Of a stretch of 64,000 nt of DNA, positions 50,872 to 58,880 are shown in pieces. Position numbers and translations under genes: made by a program. This DNA is from Alistipes shahii WAL 8301 (GTDB taxonomy: Bacteria; Bacteroidota; Bacteroidia; Bacteroidales; Rikenellaceae), in the NCBI RefSeq assembly GCF_025145845.1, contig NZ_CP102253.1:2728001-2792000 (forward strand). The letters run 5' to 3'. The notes below the pieces were generated by a model, which was not told the origin of the DNA, searched no databases, and saw only the letters and a list, made by a program, of their open reading frames with translations. The stretch's first letter is position 1; each line of letters starts with the position of its first letter.

Positions 50872-53124
50872 CTATCTCTTGTTTTTAAGTTCGAAAGTAA
50901 GTTTTCCGCCCTTGAGCAATTCATCGTGCAAGATACGATAATTTTTCAACGGTTTATCGCCCAGCGTCATCCGGTCGATATAGCCCTCGCCGTGTTTTTC
51001 GATCACCAGCGTTCCCCGCTCCGTGTCGATTTCGGCCCGGTCGAATGTCGGGGACGTCAGTGTATAGTATGGTTCGCCCGGGCAGTCGGGATAGAGTCCC
51101 AGCATCGTGAAGACAGCCCACGCAGACATCGTCCCCGTGTCGTCGTTGCCCGGGATGCCGTCGGGGGCGGTGGTAAAGTATCGCTCCAACAGCCGCCGGG
51201 TTTCCCGCTGCGTGCGCCACTCCTCGCCCCGGAAGCGGCTGAAAAGATACGCATAGGCGATGTCGGGTTCGTTCGCAGGGTCGTACAATCCCTCGTCGAA
51301 GACCATTTGCAGTTTGTCGATGAATTTGCGTCGTCCGCCCATCAGCTTCGCAAGCCCCTCCACGTCGTGCGGAACGTAGAACGTATAGTTCCACGCACTC
51401 CCCTCGTGGAAGCCCGGAGCCGCCGTGAAGTTCTCGCCCGCCTTCGGGTCGAAGGGGCTTAAAAAAGTTCCGTCGGGATGGAGCGGACGCAAAGTCCCGC
51501 TTTCCGGGCTGTAATAGCGTTTGTAGCCCAACGAGCGGGCGCGGAACAGACGCGCGTCGTCCCCCTGTCCGAGCGAGTCGGCCAGCAGCGACAGCGCAGC
51601 GTCGGCCATGTAGTACTCCAGCGCGTGCGAGACGGAGGTGTCGCCCGCAAGGTCCTTGGCATAGAATCCCAGCGGGATATAGCCTTTTTCGATATAGGGG
51701 TCGATGTCGGGCCGCATGCGGTTCTGCGCACCGGGCGTCGTGGCCGACTTGCGCATCGCCTCGTAGGCCTTGGCGACATCGAAATCCCGAAGGCCCTTCA
51801 TCCAGCTGTCGACGATCACCGGGATCGCAGGGTCTCCCTCCATCGTGAAGGTCTCGCGGCCGTAAAGCTCCCATTTCGGAAGCCAACCCCACTCCTCGTA
51901 CATCCCCGTCATCGAGCGCAGCATCTCCCGCTGACGATCCGGGTAGACAAGCGTCAGCAGCTGGTGCAGGTTGCGGCAGGTGTCCCACAGCGAGAAGACC
52001 GTATAACGTTCGCCATCCGTCACGCCCGTCTCGCCCGAACGCTCCATCAGCGGGTATTCGCCGTTCACGTCGCTCACGAGGTTCGGGTGCAGCAGCGCAT
52101 GGTACAACGCCGTGTAGAACACCCTCTGCTGCTGCTCGGCGCCGCCCTCGACCCGGATTCTGCCCAGAGCCTCGTTCCAGCCCTTGCGGGCCTGTTCCCG
52201 GATGGCGTCGAACGGTGCGTCCGCGGCCTGCTCGGCATCGAGGTTTTTGCGCGCGTTCTCCGTAGAGACATACGAGATGCCCATGCGCACCTCCACCTGC
52301 TCGCCCGCCGCAAGGCCGTCGAAGGAGAACCAGTAGCCCACGTCGTCGCCCGAAAGCTCGCGCCCGTACTCCGTATAGAGTTTATACCTCCCGTTGTCCG
52401 GCGTCCACTCGGCCTCCACGCCCGTCATCTTCCGTTGCTTCTTCCAATAGCCGCCGGCACTCGGAGTCTTCGAAACGCGCAGCACGAAGTACACCGGGAA
52501 AACCTTCTGCGCATTGTAGCAGAACGTCCCCAGCAGCTTCGTGCCCTCGATCTCCGTGGCGCTCACCCGGCGAACCATCGCACCGCTCTCGTTCGTAAGC
52601 CCCTCGCCCAGATTTAACAGAATATGCCCTGTGCCTTCCGGAAAGGTGTACCTCTCGGCCGAGGTACGCGCCGTGGCCGTGGCTTCGGCAAGGACGCCGT
52701 ACTTGTCCAGAAAGACCGAGTAATAGCCCGGAGAGGCCTTTTCGTCCCTGTACGACGTGCCGTACTCCCGGTAATCCACCGTCAGAGGGCCCGTCGTGGC
52801 CATCGTCAGCAGCGCGCCCAGCTCGGGGCACCCCACGCCGCTCAAGGCGCCGTGCGCGAAGCCCGTGAAGAATTTGTTGTGGTATTCGTAGGGCGTGGAC
52901 CACCAGCGGGCGTCCTTGTCGTAGACGTTCTCCTCCGACCCCATGACGTTGAACGGAACCACCGACATCATCCCGTGCGGCGTGACCGCCCCGGGGTTCG
53001 CGGTCCCGAAGTTCGTAGTCCCGATGAACGGGTCGACCCGGTCGGCAGGGGTCTGCGCAGAAGCCGCAGCACCGAAAACGGCTGCGGCGAGCGCCAGGGT
53101 AAGCAGCGTTCGTCGCAGTCGCAT
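50872..53124 (-). CDS. GH92 family alpha-mannosidase
   Basis: 750 residues from the ATG at 53124, which overlaps the stop of the GH130 gene (ATGA). A cleavable signal (MRLRRTLLTLALAAAVFGAAASAQ) is followed by the GH92 core: VDPFIGTTNFGTANPGAVTPHG, GFAHGALSGVG, FSLWDTCRNLHQLL, NEPDIAYAYLF and GNDDTGTMSAWAVF. GH92 enzymes are Ca2+-dependent exo-alpha-mannosidases; linkage (1,2, 1,3 or 1,4) cannot be read here. It differs clearly from the neighbouring GH92 module, so the two probably cut different linkages. Its stop codon abuts the next gene's ATG. Confidence 0.92.
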   Translation of the reverse strand: MRLRRTLLTLALAAAVFGAAASAQTPADRVDPFIGTTNFGTANPGAVTPHGMMSVVPFNVMGSEENVYDKDARWWSTPYEYHNKFFTGFAHGALSGVGCPELGALLTMATTGPLTVDYREYGTSYRDEKASPGYYSVFLDKYGVLAEATATARTSAERYTFPEGTGHILLNLGEGLTNESGAMVRRVSATEIEGTKLLGTFCYNAQKVFPVYFVLRVSKTPSAGGYWKKQRKMTGVEAEWTPDNGRYKLYTEYGRELSGDDVGYWFSFDGLAAGEQVEVRMGISYVSTENARKNLDAEQAADAPFDAIREQARKGWNEALGRIRVEGGAEQQQRVFYTALYHALLHPNLVSDVNGEYPLMERSGETGVTDGERYTVFSLWDTCRNLHQLLTLVYPDRQREMLRSMTGMYEEWGWLPKWELYGRETFTMEGDPAIPVIVDSWMKGLRDFDVAKAYEAMRKSATTPGAQNRMRPDIDPYIEKGYIPLGFYAKDLAGDTSVSHALEYYMADAALSLLADSLGQGDDARLFRARSLGYKRYYSPESGTLRPLHPDGTFLSPFDPKAGENFTAAPGFHEGSAWNYTFYVPHDVEGLAKLMGGRRKFIDKLQMVFDEGLYDPANEPDIAYAYLFSRFRGEEWRTQRETRRLLERYFTTAPDGIPGNDDTGTMSAWAVFTMLGLYPDCPGEPYYTLTSPTFDRAEIDTERGTLVIEKHGEGYIDRMTLGDKPLKNYRILHDELLKGGKLTFELKNKR

Positions 53125-54131
53125 CAGAGGATCGAGTTTTGCTTCGTGAAGTCGATGATTTCGGGGATATAGCCGAACGCAAGGCCCGTAACCGTGTCGG
53201 CGCATCCGTAGTAGACGGCCACGCGCCCCGTCGCGGGGTCGTGCAGCGCAGCGCACGGGAACGTCACGTTCGGAACGTCGCCCATGCATTCGTACGTTTC
53301 GCGAGGGGAGATCAGGTAGGGACCGCTGCGGGCCGTGACCTTCCAAGGCTCCTCCAAATCCAGCAGCGCCGAACCGAACGCATAGACATAACCGTTGCAC
53401 GAGCGCAGCACCCCGTGGTAGAGCAGCAGCCAGCCCTCGCTCGTCTCGATGGGCACGGGACCCGCACCGATCTTCATGCACTGCCATGCCGACACCTCGA
53501 AAGCCGCCGGAGACATCACATGCCGGTGGCGGCCCCAGAACTCCATGTCGGGACTCTCCGAATAGAAGATGTCGCCGAAAGCCGTATGCCCGTTGTCGCT
53601 CGGACGCGACAGCATGGCGAAACGGCCGTTGATCTTGCGGGGGAACAGCACGCCGTTGCGGTTGAAGGGGATGAAGGCGTTTTCCAGCTGGTGGAACGTC
53701 TCAAAATCGTCCGTCCATGCAATGCCGATCGTCGGCCCGTGGTAGCCGTTGCACCACGTAACGTAGTATTTGTCGCCGATCTTCGCAACGCGAGGGTCGT
53801 AGCCGTAGACCCACTGGCCGATCTCGGCGTCCGCACCCTCCAGCCGGAAGTCGGACTCCTCGATCTCCCACCGAAGGCCGTCGACCGAAAAGCCCACGTG
53901 GATGCGCATCCGGCGGTTCGTGTCGTCGCACCGGAAAACGCCCGCATAGTTATATTTTCCTTTTTTGAAGGGAACGACCGCCGAGTTGAAGATCGAATTC
54001 GACGTCGAAAGCGCATGACGCCCGATGATCGGGTTCTGCGTGTAACGCCACATCACCTCTTTGGAGCCGGCGGGACGATCCTCCCACGGCATATCGGGCT
54101 GATTCGAGCCCGCAATTTTCAGTGTATCCAT
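53124..54131 (-). CDS. GH130 beta-mannoside phosphorylase
   Basis: 335 residues, no signal peptide, so cytoplasmic. Five-bladed propeller features of GH130: NPIIGRHALSTSNSIFNSAVVPF, FRCDDTNRRMRIHVGFSVDG, VYGYDPRVAKIGDKYYVTWCNG, GPTIGIAWTDDF, and the phosphate-side GWLLLYHGV. The HGV and Arg/Asp residues mark a phosphorylase rather than a hydrolase. In N-glycan loci it splits beta-1,4-Man-GlcNAc with phosphate to give mannose-1-phosphate and GlcNAc. The MFS gene directly upstream probably supplies this disaccharide. Confidence 0.9.
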   Translation of the reverse strand: MDTLKIAGSNQPDMPWEDRPAGSKEVMWRYTQNPIIGRHALSTSNSIFNSAVVPFKKGKYNYAGVFRCDDTNRRMRIHVGFSVDGLRWEIEESDFRLEGADAEIGQWVYGYDPRVAKIGDKYYVTWCNGYHGPTIGIAWTDDFETFHQLENAFIPFNRNGVLFPRKINGRFAMLSRPSDNGHTAFGDIFYSESPDMEFWGRHRHVMSPAAFEVSAWQCMKIGAGPVPIETSEGWLLLYHGVLRSCNGYVYAFGSALLDLEEPWKVTARSGPYLISPRETYECMGDVPNVTFPCAALHDPATGRVAVYYGCADTVTGLAFGYIPEIIDFTKQNSIL

Positions 54132-54136
54132 ATAAA

Positions 54137-55432
54137 TTATTTGTCGTTTGGTTTGTCGTCATAGGTAAAGGGAACCAGCCGGGTGATCACAAAAGCCGGA
54201 ATGGTGGCGAGCATCACCGCGAGGAAGAAGATCCGGTAGCTCATCAGATCGCTCAAAAAGCCCGAAGCCATGCCCGTGAGCATCACCGAGAGGTTCATAA
54301 TACCCGAAGCGAAAGCGTAGTGCGCCATCTGGTGACGCCCCGGAGCGACCTGCTGCATCATAAACAGCGTCAGGCCCACGAAGCCGAAGCCGTAGCCGAA
54401 GTACTCCACGACGATGCCCCCGCCGACGAGCCACATGCTCGAAGGCTGGAACCATGCAAGCAAGGCGTAGACCCCGAACGGCAGGTTGAAGATACAGCAC
54501 AGTGTGAAAAGAGTGCGCCGCAGACCTCGTCGGGCGATGTAGTAGCCCGCCAAAAGCGAGCCCAGCAGAAACGCCCCCGCGCCGAAAGTCCCGTAGTAAA
54601 GGCCGATCTGCTGGTTCGTAAGACCCAAGCCCCCGGATGCGGTATCCGCTTTGAGGAACAGCGGAACGATCTTCATCACGAAGCCCTCGCCCAACCGGTA
54701 CAGGATGATGAAGGCGATATAGTACCAGATATGCCGTTTGGTGAAGAACGCCGCGATAACCTCTTTCAGGCCCGAAAGGCCATCCCGCAGCGAGCGGCCT
54801 TCTGAAGCCGAACCGCCTGAAGGAAGCGCGCGGAGATGGTAAAGGCCCAAAGCGACGAGCGTGACGCACAGGAGCAGCAAAACGACCGTCCACGAACGGA
54901 CATAAGCGTCGAACGATGCGGTCCCCGAGGTGCTGAAACCCTCGTAAAGCCACCCCGCAAGCCACACCAGACCGCCCGTGGCGACCAGTTTCGCAAGGTT
55001 GTAGAACGCCCCCTGCCAGCCGATGTATTTCGCCTGGGACGCAGGCGATAGCTCCGACATGTAGACTCCGTCGGCCGCGATGTCGTGCGTCGCCCCGCTG
55101 AAGGCAACGACCGCAAAGACAGCAACACTGACCGAGAAGAACAGCGGAAGCTGAAGCGACAGGGCCGCGACGCCGAACAGAACGCCGCTCAACAACTGGC
55201 TCCCCACGACCCAGAACTTCTTCGTCCGGTAAAGCTCCAAAAAAGGGCTCCACAGAAACTTGATCGTCCATGGCCACATGATCAGAGAGGTCCAGAACGC
55301 GATCTGAGCATCCGAGATCCCCAGGTCCTTGTACAGAACCGCAGAAACCATGTTCAGAACCACAAACGGTAGCCCCATCGCAAAGTACAAACTCGGAACC
55401 CACCGAAGGGGTGAACGCGAAGAAAGATTCAT
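54137..55432 (-). CDS. MFS transporter of the glycan locus
   Basis: 431 residues with 12 predicted membrane helices. The first loop YFAMGLPFVVLNMVSAVLYKDLGISDAQIAFW and the DIAADGVYMSELSP segment fit the AmpG/SLC45-like branch of the major facilitator superfamily. It would carry the disaccharide or monosaccharide products across the inner membrane with H+. It is encoded between GH20 and GH130, with gaps of 18 and 5 bases, so it is very likely co-expressed with them. Confidence 0.88.
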   Translation of the reverse strand: MNLSSRSPLRWVPSLYFAMGLPFVVLNMVSAVLYKDLGISDAQIAFWTSLIMWPWTIKFLWSPFLELYRTKKFWVVGSQLLSGVLFGVAALSLQLPLFFSVSVAVFAVVAFSGATHDIAADGVYMSELSPASQAKYIGWQGAFYNLAKLVATGGLVWLAGWLYEGFSTSGTASFDAYVRSWTVVLLLLCVTLVALGLYHLRALPSGGSASEGRSLRDGLSGLKEVIAAFFTKRHIWYYIAFIILYRLGEGFVMKIVPLFLKADTASGGLGLTNQQIGLYYGTFGAGAFLLGSLLAGYYIARRGLRRTLFTLCCIFNLPFGVYALLAWFQPSSMWLVGGGIVVEYFGYGFGFVGLTLFMMQQVAPGRHQMAHYAFASGIMNLSVMLTGMASGFLSDLMSYRIFFLAVMLATIPAFVITRLVPFTYDDKPNDK

Positions 55433-55450
55433 TTCTGTAGGATCAACGTA

Positions 55451-57511
55451 TTACTCCACAATTATCTCATCGGTGAAAATCCATCCGCCAGGATGTCCGT
55501 TATGAAAGGCTTTCAGCCGAATATAACGTCCTTGGGATTCACCCGTCCAGCCAAACGTCCGGTAACAGTCCTGTCTGAAATCGAACGGCACGTCGTTCTC
55601 AACGGTCGCAAGCATCGTATACGCCTTATTATCGTTCGAAACAGAAATTTCAACCGCCCGAGGCATCCAAATATCAGCATAGAATCCCTGCATAAAGTCT
55701 GCGGCAATATGTTTCACTGAACAGCATTCCCCCAAATCAACCACCAGATCAATGTCTGTATCGAGCCAGCCTTGCCAGCGGCCGTCGCCGTAATTCCAGT
55801 CTCCGCGCAGCCCGTCGGTCAGCGAGCCATCGCCCACAGCCGCGTATTTCGGGCTGTAAGGCGTATGGTAAACAACCGGTTTGCCTGTCGAGAGGCACAG
55901 AACAGGTTCGATTGATTCGGGACGGTCCCCTACGGCATTCTTCTGATCGAAAGGATGATATCCCCTCTCTTGCATCCACGCCACGGCATCGAGTACGCGG
56001 GCATGAAAATCATCGTAATCCTTGCGTTCCGGAAGGCTCCACCCCACTTCGGCAATAGCCATCAAGCGCGGCCATATCATATGCTCGGCATGTTCCCCGG
56101 TCGGCACATGCTCGCACCACAAATTACCCTGCACACCAAGGATCATCGGCACTACATCGACGCCGAGCGAATCGGGAGCCGGATCCAGGGAATAAGCCTT
56201 TTCAAGCGTGACGAAAGCCGCAGCAGCCGGCGGTTCACGCGTAGGATCATCTTGGCAATAATCAAGGTAACAATAACTATTGGGAGTCATCACGGCCTGA
56301 TGTCCCGCACGGGCGGCTGCAATACCGCCCTCGGAACCTCGCCACGACATCACCGTAGCGTCCGGAGCCAATCCGCCTTGCAGAATCTCGTCCCAGCCCA
56401 GCAAACGGCGTCCCTTACCGTTAAGAAACACCTCAACACGATGCACCAGATAGCTCTGCAATCCGTCAACATCTTCCAGTCCTTCCTGCCTCATCCGAGT
56501 CCGACAGCGCGGACATGTCGCCCAACTCGCCTTGTCCGCTTCATCTCCTCCAATATGGATATATTCCGAGGGAAAAAGTTCAATGACTTCCGAAAGCACA
56601 TTCTTCAGAAATTCGAAGGTTTCTTCATTGCCAATACACAAGTCCTTATTGACATAAGGCTTGCCGCTGCAGGCAAGTTGCGGATAGGTTGCCAGCACCT
56701 CCTCGCTATGCCCGGGCATCTCAATCTCGGGAATCACGGTGATATGCAGGGCGCGAGCGTATTCAACCACCTCGCGGATCTCCTCCTGCATATAATAACC
56801 GCCTTCGGCCGCAGGATCATCCCGATGACAGTAACGCCGGTCGCCGTAATACCACTCCGTATAACAGGAATAGGGCCTCCAAGCCGCAAAATCCGTCAAC
56901 TCGGGATATTTCTTGATCTCGATACGCCAGCCAGCACCGTCGGTCAGATGCCAATGAAACCGGTTGAGCTTGTAGCGGGCCAGCAGATCGAGTTGCCGTT
57001 TGACAAACTCCTTATCCCGGAAATGACGCGATACGTCGAGCATGAAGCCCCGGTAAGCGAAACGCGGAGCGTCTTCGATCGTAACGGCGGGAATACGTTG
57101 CCCCGTATGCTCTGCCAACTGCGCCAGCGACTGCAAACCGTAAAACAAACCGGCTGCATCAGGAGCCGTAATCGTCATGCTGTCGCGGACGACATCAAGC
57201 CGATAACTCTCGGGGGCACCTTTATCTGCAATCCGCAACCGCAGAGCCGGAATATCGCCTTCGAGGGCTTCGACAAAAGGAACGGGGAAAAACCGGCCTG
57301 CAACCGAACGCTCCATCCACGCTGCAAGATCGGCTTTTTCCTGCCCCTCAAGATCAGTGACATAAGTCAACGTCCGAGGCATACGGAATGTCCCTTCACC
57401 CCAATTCACATGCTGCGGAACGGGAATGATTCCCGTAGAAAAGGTCTCCGACGGCCGGCTGCATGCCCCGGCAAACAACACTGCGGCAAGAAACAGATAT
57501 CGTAATTTCAT
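55451..57511 (-). CDS. GH20 beta-N-acetylhexosaminidase lipoprotein with a discoidin-like C-terminus
   Basis: 686 residues. Lipobox LFAGACSRP, then a GH20b-type N-terminal domain (about 25-145). The TIM barrel (about 150-520) has YRGFMLDVSRHF, NRFHWHLTDGAGWRIEI and HIGGDEADKASW with the catalytic Asp-Glu pair, plus GWDEILQGG and MSWRGSEGG. After about 540 a beta-sandwich with VDLGECCSVKHIAADF and GRYIRLKAF resembles F5/8 type C (discoidin) domains. It removes terminal GlcNAc or GalNAc in a substrate-assisted reaction. The gene starts a new block after a strong hairpin. Confidence 0.93.
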   Translation of the reverse strand: MKLRYLFLAAVLFAGACSRPSETFSTGIIPVPQHVNWGEGTFRMPRTLTYVTDLEGQEKADLAAWMERSVAGRFFPVPFVEALEGDIPALRLRIADKGAPESYRLDVVRDSMTITAPDAAGLFYGLQSLAQLAEHTGQRIPAVTIEDAPRFAYRGFMLDVSRHFRDKEFVKRQLDLLARYKLNRFHWHLTDGAGWRIEIKKYPELTDFAAWRPYSCYTEWYYGDRRYCHRDDPAAEGGYYMQEEIREVVEYARALHITVIPEIEMPGHSEEVLATYPQLACSGKPYVNKDLCIGNEETFEFLKNVLSEVIELFPSEYIHIGGDEADKASWATCPRCRTRMRQEGLEDVDGLQSYLVHRVEVFLNGKGRRLLGWDEILQGGLAPDATVMSWRGSEGGIAAARAGHQAVMTPNSYCYLDYCQDDPTREPPAAAAFVTLEKAYSLDPAPDSLGVDVVPMILGVQGNLWCEHVPTGEHAEHMIWPRLMAIAEVGWSLPERKDYDDFHARVLDAVAWMQERGYHPFDQKNAVGDRPESIEPVLCLSTGKPVVYHTPYSPKYAAVGDGSLTDGLRGDWNYGDGRWQGWLDTDIDLVVDLGECCSVKHIAADFMQGFYADIWMPRAVEISVSNDNKAYTMLATVENDVPFDFRQDCYRTFGWTGESQGRYIRLKAFHNGHPGGWIFTDEIIVE

Positions 57512-57532
57512 AGTTTATTTTTTAATTAAAAA

Positions 57533-57556
57533 GCGGACGGCTTGCAGGCCGCCCGC
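57533..57556 (-). terminator. Hairpin terminator or attenuator inside the glycan locus
   Basis: Minus strand GCGGGCGGC and GCCGTCCGC arms (8 of 9 paired) with a 6-base loop, then TTTTT. It separates the LamG gene from GH20. No TAnnTTTG box is visible between it and GH20, so GH20 and the genes after it may depend on read-through. Confidence 0.75.
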
Positions 57557-57651
57557 TTCGATACATAGCACTGCATTTTTCCGTACAACGAGGTCCGTTG
57601 CTTAAAATAGGGATTCAAAAAACAGGACCATTTCGAAAAAATGTATGTCGC

Positions 57652-58860
57652 TTACCAATTGGTGTCAATAAAATCCGGATTTCTTCCTTCCCCGTAGGCA
57701 TCATATCCGTGGCCCGTCTGATCGACAATCCGATTATAGAAAATGCGATTAAGAATCGGGTCTCTACGAGGCTCTTCAAGCACTTCGCATTCGTTCATCT
57801 TCCAATAGGCCAGCAAGCCGGGCGACTGCGGATCGACAACCACCAAATCCTTGTTGTTGGCGATTTCATTCGACGAGAGCGCCCGCGACCAGACACGTGC
57901 CTCGGCCAAATAACCGTTAAGCGGACGGTTATTGTTATAAACCGAAGCTGCACCCAAACTGAAGCCAATTCCAGTACGGCCCAATTTATGGTATCCAGCA
58001 AGGTTGACAGTTTCGCCCTTGTGCGTCTGCTCAGCAACAAACTTTCCGTCAATATAAACACGTAATGTAGAGCGCGACCACACGGCGGCCACGTGATACC
58101 ACAGGTTCGGAGCACAAGGAGAATTGATAGCTGCCGGCTGATAATCACCCTTGCAGACCTGGAGCACGTCATAGCCGATCTTCACGTCGCCGAAACGCAT
58201 ACAAACATCACCCTCAAATCCCATAATCGACGAAATGTAGGGATCGCTCTTCGTGAATGAGTTGACCATAACACGGCACTCAAGCGTCACCTCCTGCATC
58301 GTTTCGAGATTCAATCCTTCAAATGAGGGATGCTCGGGGAAAGTCGGAACAAAGCACTTGTTGCCTGACCCAATATAGACCGCTTTACTCCTAACCGGTG
58401 CCCGGAATACAAGAAAAAGCTTACTCGACGATTCCAAGATCGACATGCCTCCGTCCGTAGAGGCGATCTTGACCGGCAGACAATAGAATGTTCCCGGTTT
58501 CAGTTCCTCGTTCACGACAACTTCGACACTTTCCGAAACATTTTTACCGGCAGCAATCACCACTTCTTTTTTCGCAAACGTAAAGTCTTCGAGTGCAACG
58601 GCAGTCCGTCCGTATCTGTCATTATAATCCGCAACCAGTTCCGGACATGCTTCAAACGACACATGCGTATCACGGTCGACAATCTGTGCCGCCGAAACTG
58701 TAAATTCGGCTTTTTCTCCAGCTTGGGAGATCGTAATGGTTTTAACCTCTTGCCGCTGTGCCTCGGTGATATAAATCGACGGTATGTATTCGGAAGCCTC
58801 CTGACACCCTGCAAGAGCAGCCATACCTGCGACAAAAACAATAAAATATTTCAGGTTCAT
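57652..58860 (-). CDS. Surface lipoprotein with DUF1735 and LamG-like domains
   Basis: 402 residues. Lipoprotein signal with lipobox LAGCQE at about residue 19. Residues 30-150 are a DUF1735 (BT_3987 N-terminal) immunoglobulin-like domain (SFEACPELVADYNDRYG, LKPGTFYCLPVKI). From about 180 a concanavalin/LamG-like jelly roll follows (LETMQEVTLECRVMVNSF, LWYHVAAVWSRSTLRVYIDGKFV, YLAEARVWSRALSSNEI). Such proteins are surface glycan-binding partners encoded after SusCD. It probably helps hold the N-glycan or glycoprotein at the cell surface. Confidence 0.85.
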   Translation of the reverse strand: MNLKYFIVFVAGMAALAGCQEASEYIPSIYITEAQRQEVKTITISQAGEKAEFTVSAAQIVDRDTHVSFEACPELVADYNDRYGRTAVALEDFTFAKKEVVIAAGKNVSESVEVVVNEELKPGTFYCLPVKIASTDGGMSILESSSKLFLVFRAPVRSKAVYIGSGNKCFVPTFPEHPSFEGLNLETMQEVTLECRVMVNSFTKSDPYISSIMGFEGDVCMRFGDVKIGYDVLQVCKGDYQPAAINSPCAPNLWYHVAAVWSRSTLRVYIDGKFVAEQTHKGETVNLAGYHKLGRTGIGFSLGAASVYNNNRPLNGYLAEARVWSRALSSNEIANNKDLVVVDPQSPGLLAYWKMNECEVLEEPRRDPILNRIFYNRIVDQTGHGYDAYGEGRNPDFIDTNW

Positions 58861-58880
58861 AGTTTTTTCGTATTTAACAA

